Shown here: positions 39,055 through 51,071 of the stretch, piece by piece | Numbering within the stretch: position 1 is the stretch's first letter | Layout of the letters: each line of letters starts with the position of its first letter | Source of the DNA: Nemertoderma westbladi | Lineage: Eukaryota > Xenacoelomorpha > Nemertodermatida > Nemertodermatidae | Direction: 5' to 3' | Assembly: GCA_032718475.1 (NCBI GenBank) | Contig: JAUCBJ010001701.1 | Coordinates: forward strand, 1 to 53,688 | DNA: 53,688 nt | The notes under the pieces: generated by a model | Databases searched by the model: none | What the model saw: the letters and a program-made list of their open reading frames with translations, nothing else | Told to the model about the DNA's origin: nothing | Made by a program: the position numbers and the translations under genes

Positions 39055-40821
39055 TTAGGCGCGTTGCTGATTTACAGCTTGCGTTACCATGCGACCAATT
39101 ATACCTGCGAGCTCTACACCGAGATTACCTTCAGAGCTAGCTGAAGGGCTTGCGCTACTAGTTGGAATACTTCTAACAAAGCGTTGCTGTCGACTGGGAT
39201 GTATATAATATGGTTGCTGTGCCGATCTCTCAGGCTGAGAATGGTAACCGCTGCTTCTGTATCCGGATGTAGGATATAAAGAGCGAGGTGGAGGATGTCT
39301 GTTCTGATAGCGGGGGTTGGCGGCAACGGGTCGAGATGTTCCGCTGTACCCAAAACCGCTGGTTCCAGATCCTGGGTCTCTAATGATAGGTTTACGTTGT
39401 ACTACCTCTGAGAACTTTACAGGGTTGGGAGAGTGTAAGGCTTTTTGGATAACTTCTGTTAATAACTGCTGACCGTGACGTGAAAGATGTATTCCATCTC
39501 GTCCAAAGGCCTGCTTCAACACAGTTTTATTAACTGTGAACGCCGGCCACGTTGGGAGGAAGATTATTTCGAGTTCGCTACACACTTCCCGGATGACGCA
39601 ATTACGTTGCATGATTGGACCCAAGCTCGCTGCGTGTGTGACCGGGGGTATTTCACATATATAGGTATTCGTCGGGGAGAATACTTCTACGCAGGATCTC
39701 ACCGTTTGCACCAGATTATCTTTAAAAGTCGGTAGAGGGACCTTTAGATCATTCGTACCTATTCCTAGGATGCAGGAAGTTAGGGTTTCTTTTTCATACC
39801 GATTGATAAGTTGTGGCGCATCGCTGTAAGATAACCCAGGATACGAATGCACCTGCGTCGATTGATCTATATTCCTTGGATCAATGTGATTAAACAGGGA
39901 CGAACCGATAATTAGGGAGGATGTGCGGATGTTCCGACGGCGAGGAACAAAACCGATATCGAATTCTGCCGCGCTGACGCTTTCGATATCCACTACATCG
40001 TCTGATTGGATGTTTGCGTATGAAATGCTGCTTCCTTGCGGTAGGCCAGTATGCGTATCCGGTAGTAGGCCTTCTGTTGAATCAGTGATCCCGGGGGCTG
40101 AGTCAGATGTATTGTCGGTATCGGTATAGCTGCCGATAGCCCCAGCTGTGACTGTTGCACTCGGGATGCTCGCGTTGGTTTCCTCGATCTCGTCCGGTGC
40201 CGGTACCGGTATGCATGAGGTCCCAGTCCTCATAGACTCTATAGTATATTGTAGTGTGCTCACCTTGTCCTGCAGTTTACTTGTATGAAGCGCATCTTCA
40301 CGCCGAATCACGTGAAATTGACCGAGCTGTTCTTCTAGTGTTTCGATTCGTGATAGTAAGAGATCTAGTTTAGTTTCTGTACTAAGCAGTGGACCCGGAG
40401 TGGGTGTTGTCTGTATAGCACCCCGTTCAGTAGGTACTTCATGTTCGATACTGGATGCAGTCCCGTCGACGGAGCTCAGTCCTTCCCATGTAATTGTGTC
40501 GTCCAAAACCGAGTTAGGTTGGACCGTTAGGTTCAGTCCCGCACCTGCATCCATTGCCGAGTTGGCAGACCGGAGCTGGCCTGTTACGAGCTGCCGTTCT
40601 GGAGGGGTTCCGTACGGTCCTGAGTTACGGCTTTTACCTGAATATAGCGAAGTTCTATCCTCTTCTTGTAATCGTTTTATCAGATCAAGTTTAGAACCGC
40701 AGGTTCGCAAGTTTACTTTGGTAAGTTCTGCTTTCAATTCCATAATGGACCAAGATGTATATTCGACACCTAACGGTGGTGTCGCTCGCAAGAAGTCTGC
40801 AGCGTTCGGTGAGGAAGTCAT
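39055..40821 (-). CDS. LINE ORF1: SAP domain, coiled coil, SGNH esterase-like domain
   Basis: I start it at ATG 40821 (context GCCATGA); codons further upstream lack an ATG. The product is 588 residues. Residues ~23-56 (SWSIMELKAELTKVNLRTCG...KRLQ) form a SAP-type DNA-binding helix pair. Residues ~149-197 are heptad-like and likely a coiled coil. Residues ~302-464 resemble an SGNH/GDSL hydrolase: IIGSSLF (serine block, GSS for GDS), GIGTND (block III) and DGIHLSRHG (catalytic Asp and His). The C-terminus is rich in Y, R, S and G. Esterase-type ORF1 proteins are known in CR1-like LINEs, where they are thought to help RNP or membrane association. Confidence 0.85.
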   Translation of the reverse strand: MTSSPNAADFLRATPPLGVEYTSWSIMELKAELTKVNLRTCGSKLDLIKRLQEEDRTSLYSGKSRNSGPYGTPPERQLVTGQLRSANSAMDAGAGLNLTVQPNSVLDDTITWEGLSSVDGTASSIEHEVPTERGAIQTTPTPGPLLSTETKLDLLLSRIETLEEQLGQFHVIRREDALHTSKLQDKVSTLQYTIESMRTGTSCIPVPAPDEIEETNASIPSATVTAGAIGSYTDTDNTSDSAPGITDSTEGLLPDTHTGLPQGSSISYANIQSDDVVDIESVSAAEFDIGFVPRRRNIRTSSLIIGSSLFNHIDPRNIDQSTQVHSYPGLSYSDAPQLINRYEKETLTSCILGIGTNDLKVPLPTFKDNLVQTVRSCVEVFSPTNTYICEIPPVTHAASLGPIMQRNCVIREVCSELEIIFLPTWPAFTVNKTVLKQAFGRDGIHLSRHGQQLLTEVIQKALHSPNPVKFSEVVQRKPIIRDPGSGTSGFGYSGTSRPVAANPRYQNRHPPPRSLYPTSGYRSSGYHSQPERSAQQPYYIHPSRQQRFVRSIPTSSASPSASSEGNLGVELAGIIGRMVTQAVNQQRA

Positions 40822-40915
40822 GGCGAATTTACCATACAAGGCCAGTAGTCAGGAAGTCCAAAGTCAGCTAGTAACGCAGTAAGCAGTAGGTGTTGCGGTA
40901 CAGCCAGACAGCAGT

Positions 40916-40970
40916 ATTTTTATTATTATTATTATTATTTATTATAATTAGCTACACCAGACCCGATATA
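40916..40970. repeat. (TTA)n microsatellite
   Basis: The plus strand shows about 8 TTA units at 40918-40947 between the LINE 5' end and the 3' end of the gag-like gene. Confidence 0.85.
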
Positions 40971-41940
40971 CTATAATTCGGAGGTGTTAATAACACCTCC
41001 GTGTGATGCCGCTGTCGCTACCTCCTGATACGCGAATGGTAGTCTCCTCTTGGTAATCTCCTGGTGGCCCTGTAGGTTGATGTTGAAAAACCCCCACCAG
41101 AACTCCTGGGCCTTCATCCTTTGCCTTGTCATGACTCCAACGTCTGCCCAATCCTCGAAGATTCGGAATTTCTCCTCATCCTCCATCCAGTCGCACTGGC
41201 GCTCAAAATGTCCCCTAAACTTGCACTTCGAACACCTGTGGTGCAACCTTGGGCACGCGCCCATCATATGGGTAGACATGTGGCAATATAGACATGTCGT
41301 CCCCTTCTGGTAACAATACTGACAGTTCTTCTGCTGATGGGTCAATCTCCCACAGTAGTCGTAACCGCCTATCACTGTCTCTCGCCCCATGTCGTCCTTG
41401 GCTCCATGTAGCCTTCTGGGTCTAGGGAGCCGCTGATAGGTGAACATTTCGACCTTGACCTCCCTACCCATATCGACGTCCCCCTCCTCCTCTCTCGGCA
41501 TCGTTTCCCCAAACACTACCCGTGGTGCCGTCCCCAGTTGCTCGCCCAGGCGAATTGTGTTCACCGGGAAGTCTGTTGCCGGCTCCCCATGCTCCCAGGC
41601 TCGCTTGCTGGGTTCGTCCCAGAAGGCTCTCGCCCCGCTGGCAGTCACCACTCTCTCGTCCACCCAGTCCGTGTCTGCCTGGCCGATTCTCTCTATTGGC
41701 GACATCTCCCCGAACTCGTCCTCCTCTACTTCCTCTGCCACGAGTGGCTCCAAACCTGGGATCCCGGTTGATCCACCAATGTCCCTTCCCAGCCTGGTAC
41801 CCGCCCGTAACACTCCACCCTTCCATCATCCTCGGTCTCTTCCTTCCGAAGTTGCTTCCTTCTGGACCCCCCAGGCATCGGCATTCCCTGCATTCCAGAT
41901 GTAGACTGTATCGGTGTCTCTTCCATCCAATCCACCTCAT
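40971..41940 (-). pseudogene. Second gag-like zinc-knuckle gene
   Basis: The main open frame is 41813-40971 (280 codons). Upstream codons continue in another frame to about 41940 (EVDWMEETPIQSTSGMQG), so one frameshift is present. Acidic and proline-containing sequence is followed by knuckles: YDYCGRLTHQQKNC (first Cys replaced by Tyr), CLYCHMSTHMMGAC and CSKCKFRGHFERQC. The segment after them (FEDWADVGVMTRQR...FWWGFF) aligns with the region after the knuckles at 11.4 kb (FDHWENL...MRAHLGFWAVN). It is therefore a relative of the 10.4-14.2-kb gene, without the palindromic modules. It abuts copia-like debris at about 41990. Confidence 0.7.
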
Positions 41941-41989
41941 CCCCCAGCTGAAACCTCAGCCGAAACCTTGGTGGTGCGGTAGCCTTGCT

Positions 41990-43770
<1,781 letters not shown>

Positions 43771-44208
43771 GAAAATTAAAGTTTACTTAATATGTCATAT
43801 AGCATTTTTCGATCTTCCTTTTCTATTCTTTTTAAGTATTTAATTTCCCCAAAAACATAAAATTCATGTATTTACTTTTATATTATGTTACCTCACTCTA
43901 CTTTAGTAAAAAAAATCGTTGAATTAGGTTGTTAGACCAGGGATTATGTCGACTAATTTCCAGTGTGAACGACACTGGACCAGAACTTTAATTACCCTAT
44001 TATATTATATTCCTGTTTAATTTCCATTATAACAAAACTCCTAAGAAAACTGTACTCATCCAGCTACCATTTCATGATGCAAGGCAATGAATGCAATGTA
44101 AGCCGTGGGTAATCACGTAAATGCATTCATGTCAAGAAAAGATTCAAGAAAAACTAACACCCTTACAGGTCCCGAAAAAAAAGATCTTGAGTATGTCAGT
44201 ATGTGCAC
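43771..44208. other. AT-rich spacer
   Basis: No gene or repeat recognised. Confidence 0.4.
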
Positions 44209-44210
44209 TA

Positions 44211-45594
44211 GGGCGGTGCGTTTTTTACTTTTTTTCGATTTCATTGTTCTACTGGTGCACAAAGGTTGCTAAATGGTAAAAAAATAAGGCAAAAAAAATT
44301 TCTTTAAATTTCGTCTATATCTTCACGGATCCCAAGAGGGTTGAAATTTTGTGCCATCGCGATGCACCATAATGAAATTTATAACAATATAACACATTGA
44401 TGAAAGATCACAATGACTCAAATAAGAACTTCCTGCATGCATCAAATGTCATCAAATGGGTGCAAACTTAGTTAGATACCAAAATTTTAATTTTTGGATC
44501 AAGGGAACTAGTGCCACAGGCACATGGCCAGAACCTACCATTTGGCGCAAGTGATGATTATTCTCAATTTTTGCGATGGCCAACTTTGAGTTCTCCTACT
44601 GCAATGGCCGATTTAGTGGGGGTCGACACCTTCAAAACAAACGTAGAGAGCGAATAGTTCTTGAGATATCCCAGAAAATGTGAAGTTGTGCCGGACAAGT
44701 CTACATTACCGCCTTGATGTGATATGGACAAATACACTAAAAATGATATTTTGAATTATCTCAAGGAATCAAGAATAGACACATCACAGAAATGATCGAT
44801 ATAGTGGGTGAAGACACCTTCAAAATAAGAGTAGAATCATTGGTTCTTGAGTTATTTTACAAAATGTCAAGACTATGTCCACCAATTAATACTTGATATT
44901 GAGTTGACCCATTCCACACATTTTGTACAAAAACTATAGTGAATTAATCACTACTCTTTAATTTTGAAGGTGTCTGTATACACTAAATCAATTTGTTGCA
45001 GCGATGTGTATATTTTTGATGCCTGAAGATAATTAGAAGTAACGTTTTTGTGTATTTGTCTATAAATCATCAAGGCGGTAATGTTGACTTGTGCCGTACT
45101 TAACATTTTCTGCAATATCTCTAGAACTATTCGCTCTATGCTTGTTTTGAAGGTGTCTACCCCCACTAAATCGGTCATTGCGGTTCTAATGAGCATAATA
45201 TTAATGCCGTAGGAGAACTAAAAGTTGTCCATCACAAAAATTGAGAATAATCATCACTTGCACCAAAGAGTAGGTTCTGGTCATGTGCCTGTGGCACTAC
45301 TTCCCTTGATCCGAAAATTGAAATTTTGGTATCAAACTAAGTTTGGATCCATTTGATGACATTTGATGCATGCAGGAAGTTCTTTTTTATGTCATTGATC
45401 TTTCATCAATGTGTTATATTGTTATAAATTTCATTATGGTGCATCGCGATGGCACAAAATTTCAACCCTCTTGGGATCCGTGAAGATATAGACGAATTTA
45501 AAAGAAATTTTTTTGCCTTATTTTTTTACCATTTGGCAACTTTTGTGCACCAGTAGAACAATGAAATCGAAAAAAAGTAAAATACGCACCGCCC
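44211..45594. mobile_element. 1.38-kb fold-back element flanked by TA
   Basis: The ends are GGGCGGTGCG and CGCACCGCCC, bordered by TA on both sides (44209-44210 and 45595-45596). The whole element is a long imperfect inverted repeat with its centre near 44905. Internal units with TTTAGTG...ACACCTTCAAAA recur in each arm. The open frame at 44951-45196 lies in the arm and is not credited. The TA target and fold-back form fit a nonautonomous DNA transposon; the superfamily is not assigned. Confidence 0.85.
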
Positions 45595-45596
45595 TA

Positions 45597-46818
45597 ATGT
45601 GCACCACACCGTGATGAAAAAGCAAGCTTGGTTTTTATAACACTGTGTAACTTTATAACACAACCTCTAAACATTTCGTCTTAAATTTTCAAATATAGAC
45701 TAGAGACGGCGTCAAGACGCCGTTAAGCAAGTCGGAAGTCATGAATCAAATGTAAATGATGTGGCTGATTAAACAGACACTTTTATAAACATGCAGTTTC
45801 CACAGTATTAATGTTGGCATTAATGTAGCCAACACACTGTGTACCTAACAGTCATTCAGCAGCAAATTAGAAGAGTGAGTAACTTGTAGATTTTCCATAG
45901 GACGCATTGGGAAGAGTTATTCAGCTGAGGCGGTAATAGATTGCAAATAAACCAACCAGTTGGCAGCCTCATCAATTTAAACTAAGCCTGCGTAGAACCA
46001 CAAGCTTAACCAACCAGTTAATGTTTGCTTTGCCAGAGAGTGGTAGGGCCTAAACAAACAGTATGGGTGTACTAAGTACAATAATCTTGCCTTTGCTTAT
46101 AGCCTACTAGTAAAACTTGGCAACCAAAACGTTTTATTATGACTGTGTATAATTCTGACATTATTAAGCCATGTACACCAGCTGTTATTTTACCATTGCT
46201 TTTAATTTCGCAACAAAATAATGTCAAAAAACTAAATATATCGAATACCACACATAGAATCGATCTGAAATTTTGTAACGCGATTATGAATCACCAAAGC
46301 AATGTACTTGCAAAATTTCATCAAAATCGCCAGGCAGGAAGTGCCTGAAACAGGATAATTATCAGTCAGTCAGTGTTATATATCCTGAGATTTTTACAGT
46401 AAGTATCCCGCTATCAATTCTTACAGTAATCAAGTCTAACGACTTGCTAAATATGTAATTATTACTGTAGCTATATTTGATTTAATGTAGCTATATTTAA
46501 TATACTGTAGCTAAACTTTAACATAGGTCTTGACCTAGCTGTTGACCCATAATTGCGAACCATAATTTTCGATAAATTTGTTGGGTCTCAATTGTCCGGA
46601 TCGCATTTGTCCGGGTCGCAATTGTCCCGTTCGCAATAATTGTCCGAATCATCTTGTCCAGCCAACACTCAATTATATGTCATCTCTAAAAAAGTAAGCT
46701 TGTCTATTTTGTTATACATTTAGATTAATAATCATTTAATTAATTAAATTATGTATATAAATTACAAATACATTACTCGCAATATTAAATAACTTATATT
46801 AATTTGTTTATTTCTCAC
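45597..46818. other. Intron sequence downstream of exon A
   Basis: No gene is seen. Around 46586-46650 a degenerate 15-bp unit (CAATTGTCCGGRTCG) repeats four times. The short open frame at 46139-46348 has no support. Confidence 0.45.
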
Positions 46819-46938
46819 ATGAATACTCGATACTTTTCCATCAAGAGAATCAAGGTACTGGTAGGTCCCTGCAGCGTAAACTGTCTTCGAAGCACCTAGA
46901 AAGTTCTCATTTTCATACAGCGTCATCTTGGTACAAAT
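46819..46938 (-). CDS. Beta/gamma-crystallin gene, exon A
   Basis: The minus strand shows a TTTTTAG acceptor and a CAT|GTGAGA donor enclosing exactly 40 codons in phase 0: ICTKMTLYENENFLGASK, then TVYAAGTYQYLD, then GKVSSIH. The Y-E-x-x-x-F-x-G start, G-x-Y turn and V-S-S-I strand define a Greek-key motif. The strand continues into VHCGTW of exon B. The next exon is 17.6 kb away. Because it begins in phase 0 with no Met at its start, at least one upstream exon (with the start codon) must lie further right; I could not identify it. Confidence 0.9.
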
Positions 46939-47396
46939 CTAAAAATAATACAGTTTAAGTTAAATTCAATTGACGTGGATAGGAGAGACTCATAAGTCTC
47001 AAGGAGTAGCCGGTCAATTATGATTATTCCAGTAGTCAACATCATGAAGTGAATTTAGCAATTTGTGAAATTTTATTTATGTTATTGTGTGCCGATCTAA
47101 TCATGACAAAATCATCAGAAACCTGATTCCATAACATACCGCATACTGGGAAATTAATTTGTCCAAATTCAGCTGTACTTTTATTTGAATTCTAATTATA
47201 TTTTTTATTACAGTAGTTTATATTTTTGAATAATTTATAGTGCTATATATTTATTTTATATCTATACAACATTATTGAATGATGCTAGGCGACTAGAATA
47301 GTCAACTAAAACAAATCCACCAATAATTGTATCCCTTGTTCGATGTGGACTGTTAATGTAACGGAAAGCTAAAGGAAGCCTTGTTAAAATCCTTTA
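46939..47396. other. Unassigned intronic or upstream sequence
   Basis: AT-rich, with no exon having both a start codon and a good donor. Confidence 0.4.
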
Positions 47397-47515
47397 ACAG
47401 GCAGTTCATATTCTGAGTCATTGATTCATAAAACTTGGAACCTCCAAGCAGCATAAAGGAGGTTCCACCTGTATTGCATATACCTTCTTACGAAGGGCAT
47501 AATCTGTTCCCCTAG
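47397..47515 (+). repeat. 245-bp dispersed module, copy 3 (partial, diverged)
   Basis: It matches the first ~115 bp of the reverse complement of 5775-6018, with the shared core CAGCATAAAGGAGGT and ATTCT..GTCATTGAT. Confidence 0.7.
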
Positions 47516-48040
47516 AAACGGTGTTTTTTGTTCATCTCGGTAAGATCTAAAAAAATATCGATGATTGACATCGATATGGCCCAACTATTACTGTTAATTA
47601 GTTCTAATTAGCCAAAATCGAATTAGCATCGTATCTTGAAAACGCTAAGAGCTACTGTATGAAAAAAACGTAACATTACAAACTTGTTCGGAATTTTATT
47701 CTGCACAAAAAAGTATCTTGTGCCGATGCCATATCTCCTAAACCATTAATTAGTTAATCACTAATTACATAATTAACTGATTGCCAGGGCAGGGGGGCTT
47801 TGCTCCCCTGGCCCCCCAACCCTTATTCACAAGGTGTAACAAAGGGTTTACTATTTTACAAATGATAATTACCCTAAAATCTTTTGAATCAAATAGTCCG
47901 GCAGCAAATAGCACAAATTTTGGTGAACCTTGTTTTTTTATACCCAAAAATGTTTCATCGGTTTTGTACTCATTAGACCCTGCTGAACAATGTTTAGGAG
48001 GGTGTCGCCCCTACAACCTTGAGCCTTTCTCATAAATCGT
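47516..48040. other. Unassigned sequence
   Basis: No gene is credited. The open frames around 47765-48035 on both strands share a GC-rich stretch but show no family signature. Confidence 0.4.
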
Positions 48041-48480
48041 GTTACCATGGTTACCGGGGTGTTTATCTGCAGCTGCCATGTTTTAAACACACAATGGTTA
48101 CAGGATTTACCCCAAACTTGACTAAAACAATGATTGCGAATTCGATGAGCTTATTTACAAAACCACTGTTACCCTGGCAACCGTTGCTAGGGCAGGCAGT
48201 AATCTACGGTTCACGCCATAGCAAACACCAACTTACCCATTATGCGACCTCAGTATCAACAATATTCCCTCAGTATATCGCATACTGAACTTGTATTCGA
48301 GTCACAGTTATTATGACAGCCGTTGCTACGGGAACTACTGTAGTATATCATCGCAACCAGCGACCAAATCATTCTATGACTATATGATAGTACTGTTTCA
48401 ACAATCCCCCGCTGTATCGTACATAGTGCATAGTGGGTTTATTGAACTGGGTTTCTGGCCACAGTTACCATGACAACTGT
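48041..48480. repeat. Diverged tandem units each with an X-box-like palindrome
   Basis: Four units of about 127-157 bp carry GTTACCATGGTTAC (48041), GTTACCCTGGCAAC (48168), GTTATTATGACAGC (48307) and GTTACCATGACAAC (48464), the last three followed by GTTGCTA. A fifth site, GTTACCATGGCAAC, is at 50973. The palindrome equals the RFX-factor X-box consensus. Overlapping open frames (48019-48473) follow the repeat. Confidence 0.65.
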
Positions 48481-48931
48481 TGCTATGTAGACTAGACAGA
48501 TTGTAAATACGATTTCAAAGGTCGTTGATATTCACAGGAATTATTGTAGAGGTTATTAGTTCACAATTTTTATTAATGATAAATTGATATATCAATTATC
48601 AAAATTAAAATAAAAAAAAATGCTTTTATTGTCTTTTCTGTTTTAAGGTATTTGATTAGATAATATTATATTTAATAATCTTATAATAATCTTATATAAT
48701 GTAATAATCTTATAATAATCTAATAATAATATAATATATTCTTATAATAATTTGTGGCATTATTATTATTATTATTTCGTGTCTACTGTAATTGTGATTG
48801 CTTTTATTAAGTACAATATATATATGTGATTTTAATATTATATTTTCAAAATTTGATTACACCAAAACAACATGCATACAATACCACCATATTATTAAAT
48901 TATAAAATAATATGACTAAATATGTACTAGG
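48481..48931. other. AT-rich simple sequence
   Basis: TAATAATCTTATAATA-type low-complexity runs. No gene. Confidence 0.5.
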
Positions 48932-49108
48932 GTGCGAAATCTATATCATATTTTAATGACTGGTCGGGGCAATAGTAACTCAGTGACGGTACAGTGGAAT
49001 ATATATATCTTGATATCATAGACATATAATGCTTATATCGCTGGTTGGTAGGGGGCCTATGGAGATCCTATTGGACTTAACAACGATGATAATCGTGACT
49101 AGAAACCA
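48932..49108 (+). repeat. 176-bp direct repeat, left copy
   Basis: It matches 50694-50868 with roughly a dozen differences. The pair flanks LINE copy 3. Confidence 0.88.
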
Positions 49109-49129
49109 AGTGAAAGTGAAAGAAAGAAG

Positions 49130-49208
49130 GTTAATGAAAGTATGGTGAACATACATGAGCGGGAGACTGAATCAAATGCCTTGAAGAAGTCAACAAAGAT
49201 AACAGCCG
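49130..49208 (-). mobile_element. Short inverted LINE piece at 5' side of copy 3
   Basis: It is the reverse complement of copy 1 positions about 1630-1705. This interval is one of those missing from the forward copy that follows. Confidence 0.8.
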
Positions 49209-49213
49209 AGTGC

Positions 49214-50693
49214 TAATAGATCCAGCTTCACACTACAGCTGAGCAACAGGTATGAGGTTCTTGCCTCTGAGGCGGCAGATCACTGTGAAGGCTATACTGC
49301 CTTCACAGAAGCAGTTAAGTTAGCAGCTGCAGAAACAGTTCCTGTATACCCGCGAAATCCCCTGGACTGACTACAAAATTCAGAAGTGCCGAAATGACCT
49401 CTATAAGGCGCAGAAAGAGTTCCGACTCAAACAAACTACAGCAGCCAAGAATGCAGTTAAGGCTGCATCTAGGTCCCTGAACAGGCAGTTGATGATGCTC
49501 AATGATGCTGACGACAGCAAGCAATCATCCCAGGCATGGAAATCGATCAACTTGCTTACTGGTTGGAAAAGCCAACCAACCACCAAGGTTAAGAGCTGAA
49601 TCACCAGCCGATCGCCTCAATATTTGGACGGCCCACTTTGAAAAGCTCCTCAATAATGACAGGGTATTGCCTGATAACTTTATAGAAGTAAAAGTATCTC
49701 AGTCTGTACTCCCAGATATTCCCATTGGCGATATCTCCTTTGCAGAAGTGAAGGCTATTGCAAAGAGCATTAATACCAATCGTGCCAGTGGAGTAGATGG
49801 TGTTCCCCCTGAGGTCTTTAAAATACCTGAGTGGTTAAAGCTCATCTATCCCATCATAGTAGACATGTTCAGAACAACAAGAGTCCCACAAGACATGAAA
49901 ACAAATAAGTTGGTGCCAGTTCCCGGGAAGGGCAACCTAACACTCTATGGTTCTTTTCAGGGAATCTCATTGATCTCGATTGCTGCAAAGCTATACAATA
50001 GAATTCTATTAAATCGCATCAGGGATCCCATTAAGAGACTGCTCCGTGGAAATCAGAATGGGTTCCGTAAAGGTCGTAGAACCATGGAGCCCATTTTGGT
50101 ACTTAGAAGGATAATAATAAATAATAATGATAATAATAATAATAATAATGAATAATAATGAATAGGCTTTCCAGATAATTGGAAGTCGCAGAGAATTAAT
50201 CGGAAACTTAAGGTCCGGTTATTTAGAGCAGCAGTAGTTCCAGTACTCCTCTACGGGAGTCCATGCTGGGCTCTAACTGCTGAGGACTCCAAATCGCTGG
50301 ATGGCACATTCACAAGAATGCTACGCCGGGTTCATTGTGTCAAATACAATGCACACATCTCCAACCAGACACTATATAACATTGGAAGTGTCTCATTGAT
50401 TCCCCCAAGCTTGACACTAGAACAAAGTCGCCTCCGCTTTGAAGGACATTGCTTTCGCCGTGAGGACCAGCCAGTGCATAATCTTGTGCTTTGGTAGCCT
50501 CATGGAGTGAATAAGCATGGTGGACAGCCCATGACTTTCTTAAGACGCATCTTAAAGGACACTGGTCTTGAAGATGCGGATGATCTAGCAAATGTCATAG
50601 GTGATAGGGAGTTGTGGCGGCGCAATTTTTTCGATAAGCCGGCACAGCATTCTTAAAAATGCAGCTGCAATGCAGCATGCCGAGCCTAGTAGT
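49214..50693 (+). mobile_element. RTE-like LINE, copy 3 (rearranged)
   Basis: The forward segment matching 654-1590 of copy 1 (with small deletions and a frameshift) is followed by an (AAT)n microsatellite at 50108-50160. The segment from 2262 to the 3' end then resumes, closing with a TAGTAGTA tail. About 670 bp of RT, including FADD, is missing, so it is dead. The open part 49502-50155 encodes the start of the RT only. Confidence 0.88.
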
Positions 50694-50868
50694 AGTGCGA
50701 AATCTATATATTTTAATGACGGGTCGGGGCAATAGTAACTCAGTGATGGTACAGTGGAATATATATATCTTCGTATCATAGTCATATAATGCTTATATCG
50801 CTGGTTGGTAGGGGGCCTATGGAGATCCTATTGGACATAGCCACGATGATAACCGTGACTGGAAACCA
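50694..50868 (+). repeat. 176-bp direct repeat, right copy
   Basis: It begins immediately after the LINE tail with GTGCGAAATCTATAT, as does the left copy. Confidence 0.88.
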
Positions 50869-51046
50869 AGTTGAATAACCTTGATATACTAGGAGTAGAG
50901 TCACTGTAGTTTTCTATTGCTTAAATTGGTCTTAAATATGGCGTTTCCGGAAGATTACTGCCCCTAACAACGGTTACCATGGCAACAGTGCTTTGGGACT
51001 GGGTTCATTGGATTGGCAATCATCGCTAGAATCCAATTTGGTGTAA

Positions 51047-51071
51047 AATTTCTAGATATTGAGTGTTTATA
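51047..51071 (+). repeat. 25-bp target site duplication, left
   Basis: AATTTCTAGATATTGAG... is identical to 52235-52259. Confidence 0.92.

Larger units (their letters stand above)
34277..40915 (-). mobile_element. CR1-like LINE, three ORFs, apparently intact
   Basis: The element reads leftwards: a short 5' UTR beginning near 40915, ORF1 (40821-39055), a membrane ORF (38727-37930), ORF2 (37921-34619), about 300 bp of 3' UTR, and a tail of (ATT)n read on the minus strand (34277-34300). None of the ORFs is interrupted, so insertion is recent and the copy may be active. It sits in the crystallin intron in the same orientation as the gene. An (AAT)n run (as read on the minus strand) lies just upstream of the 5' end. 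Confidence 0.85.

Noticed and set aside
44951-45196. 81-codon minus-strand ORF
   Set aside because: It falls in the arm of a noncoding palindrome and has no counterpart signature.
48019-48473. Short plus-strand ORFs as genes or upstream crystallin exons
   Set aside because: They follow the X-box repeat units, are on the wrong strand for the crystallin gene and lack splice signals.
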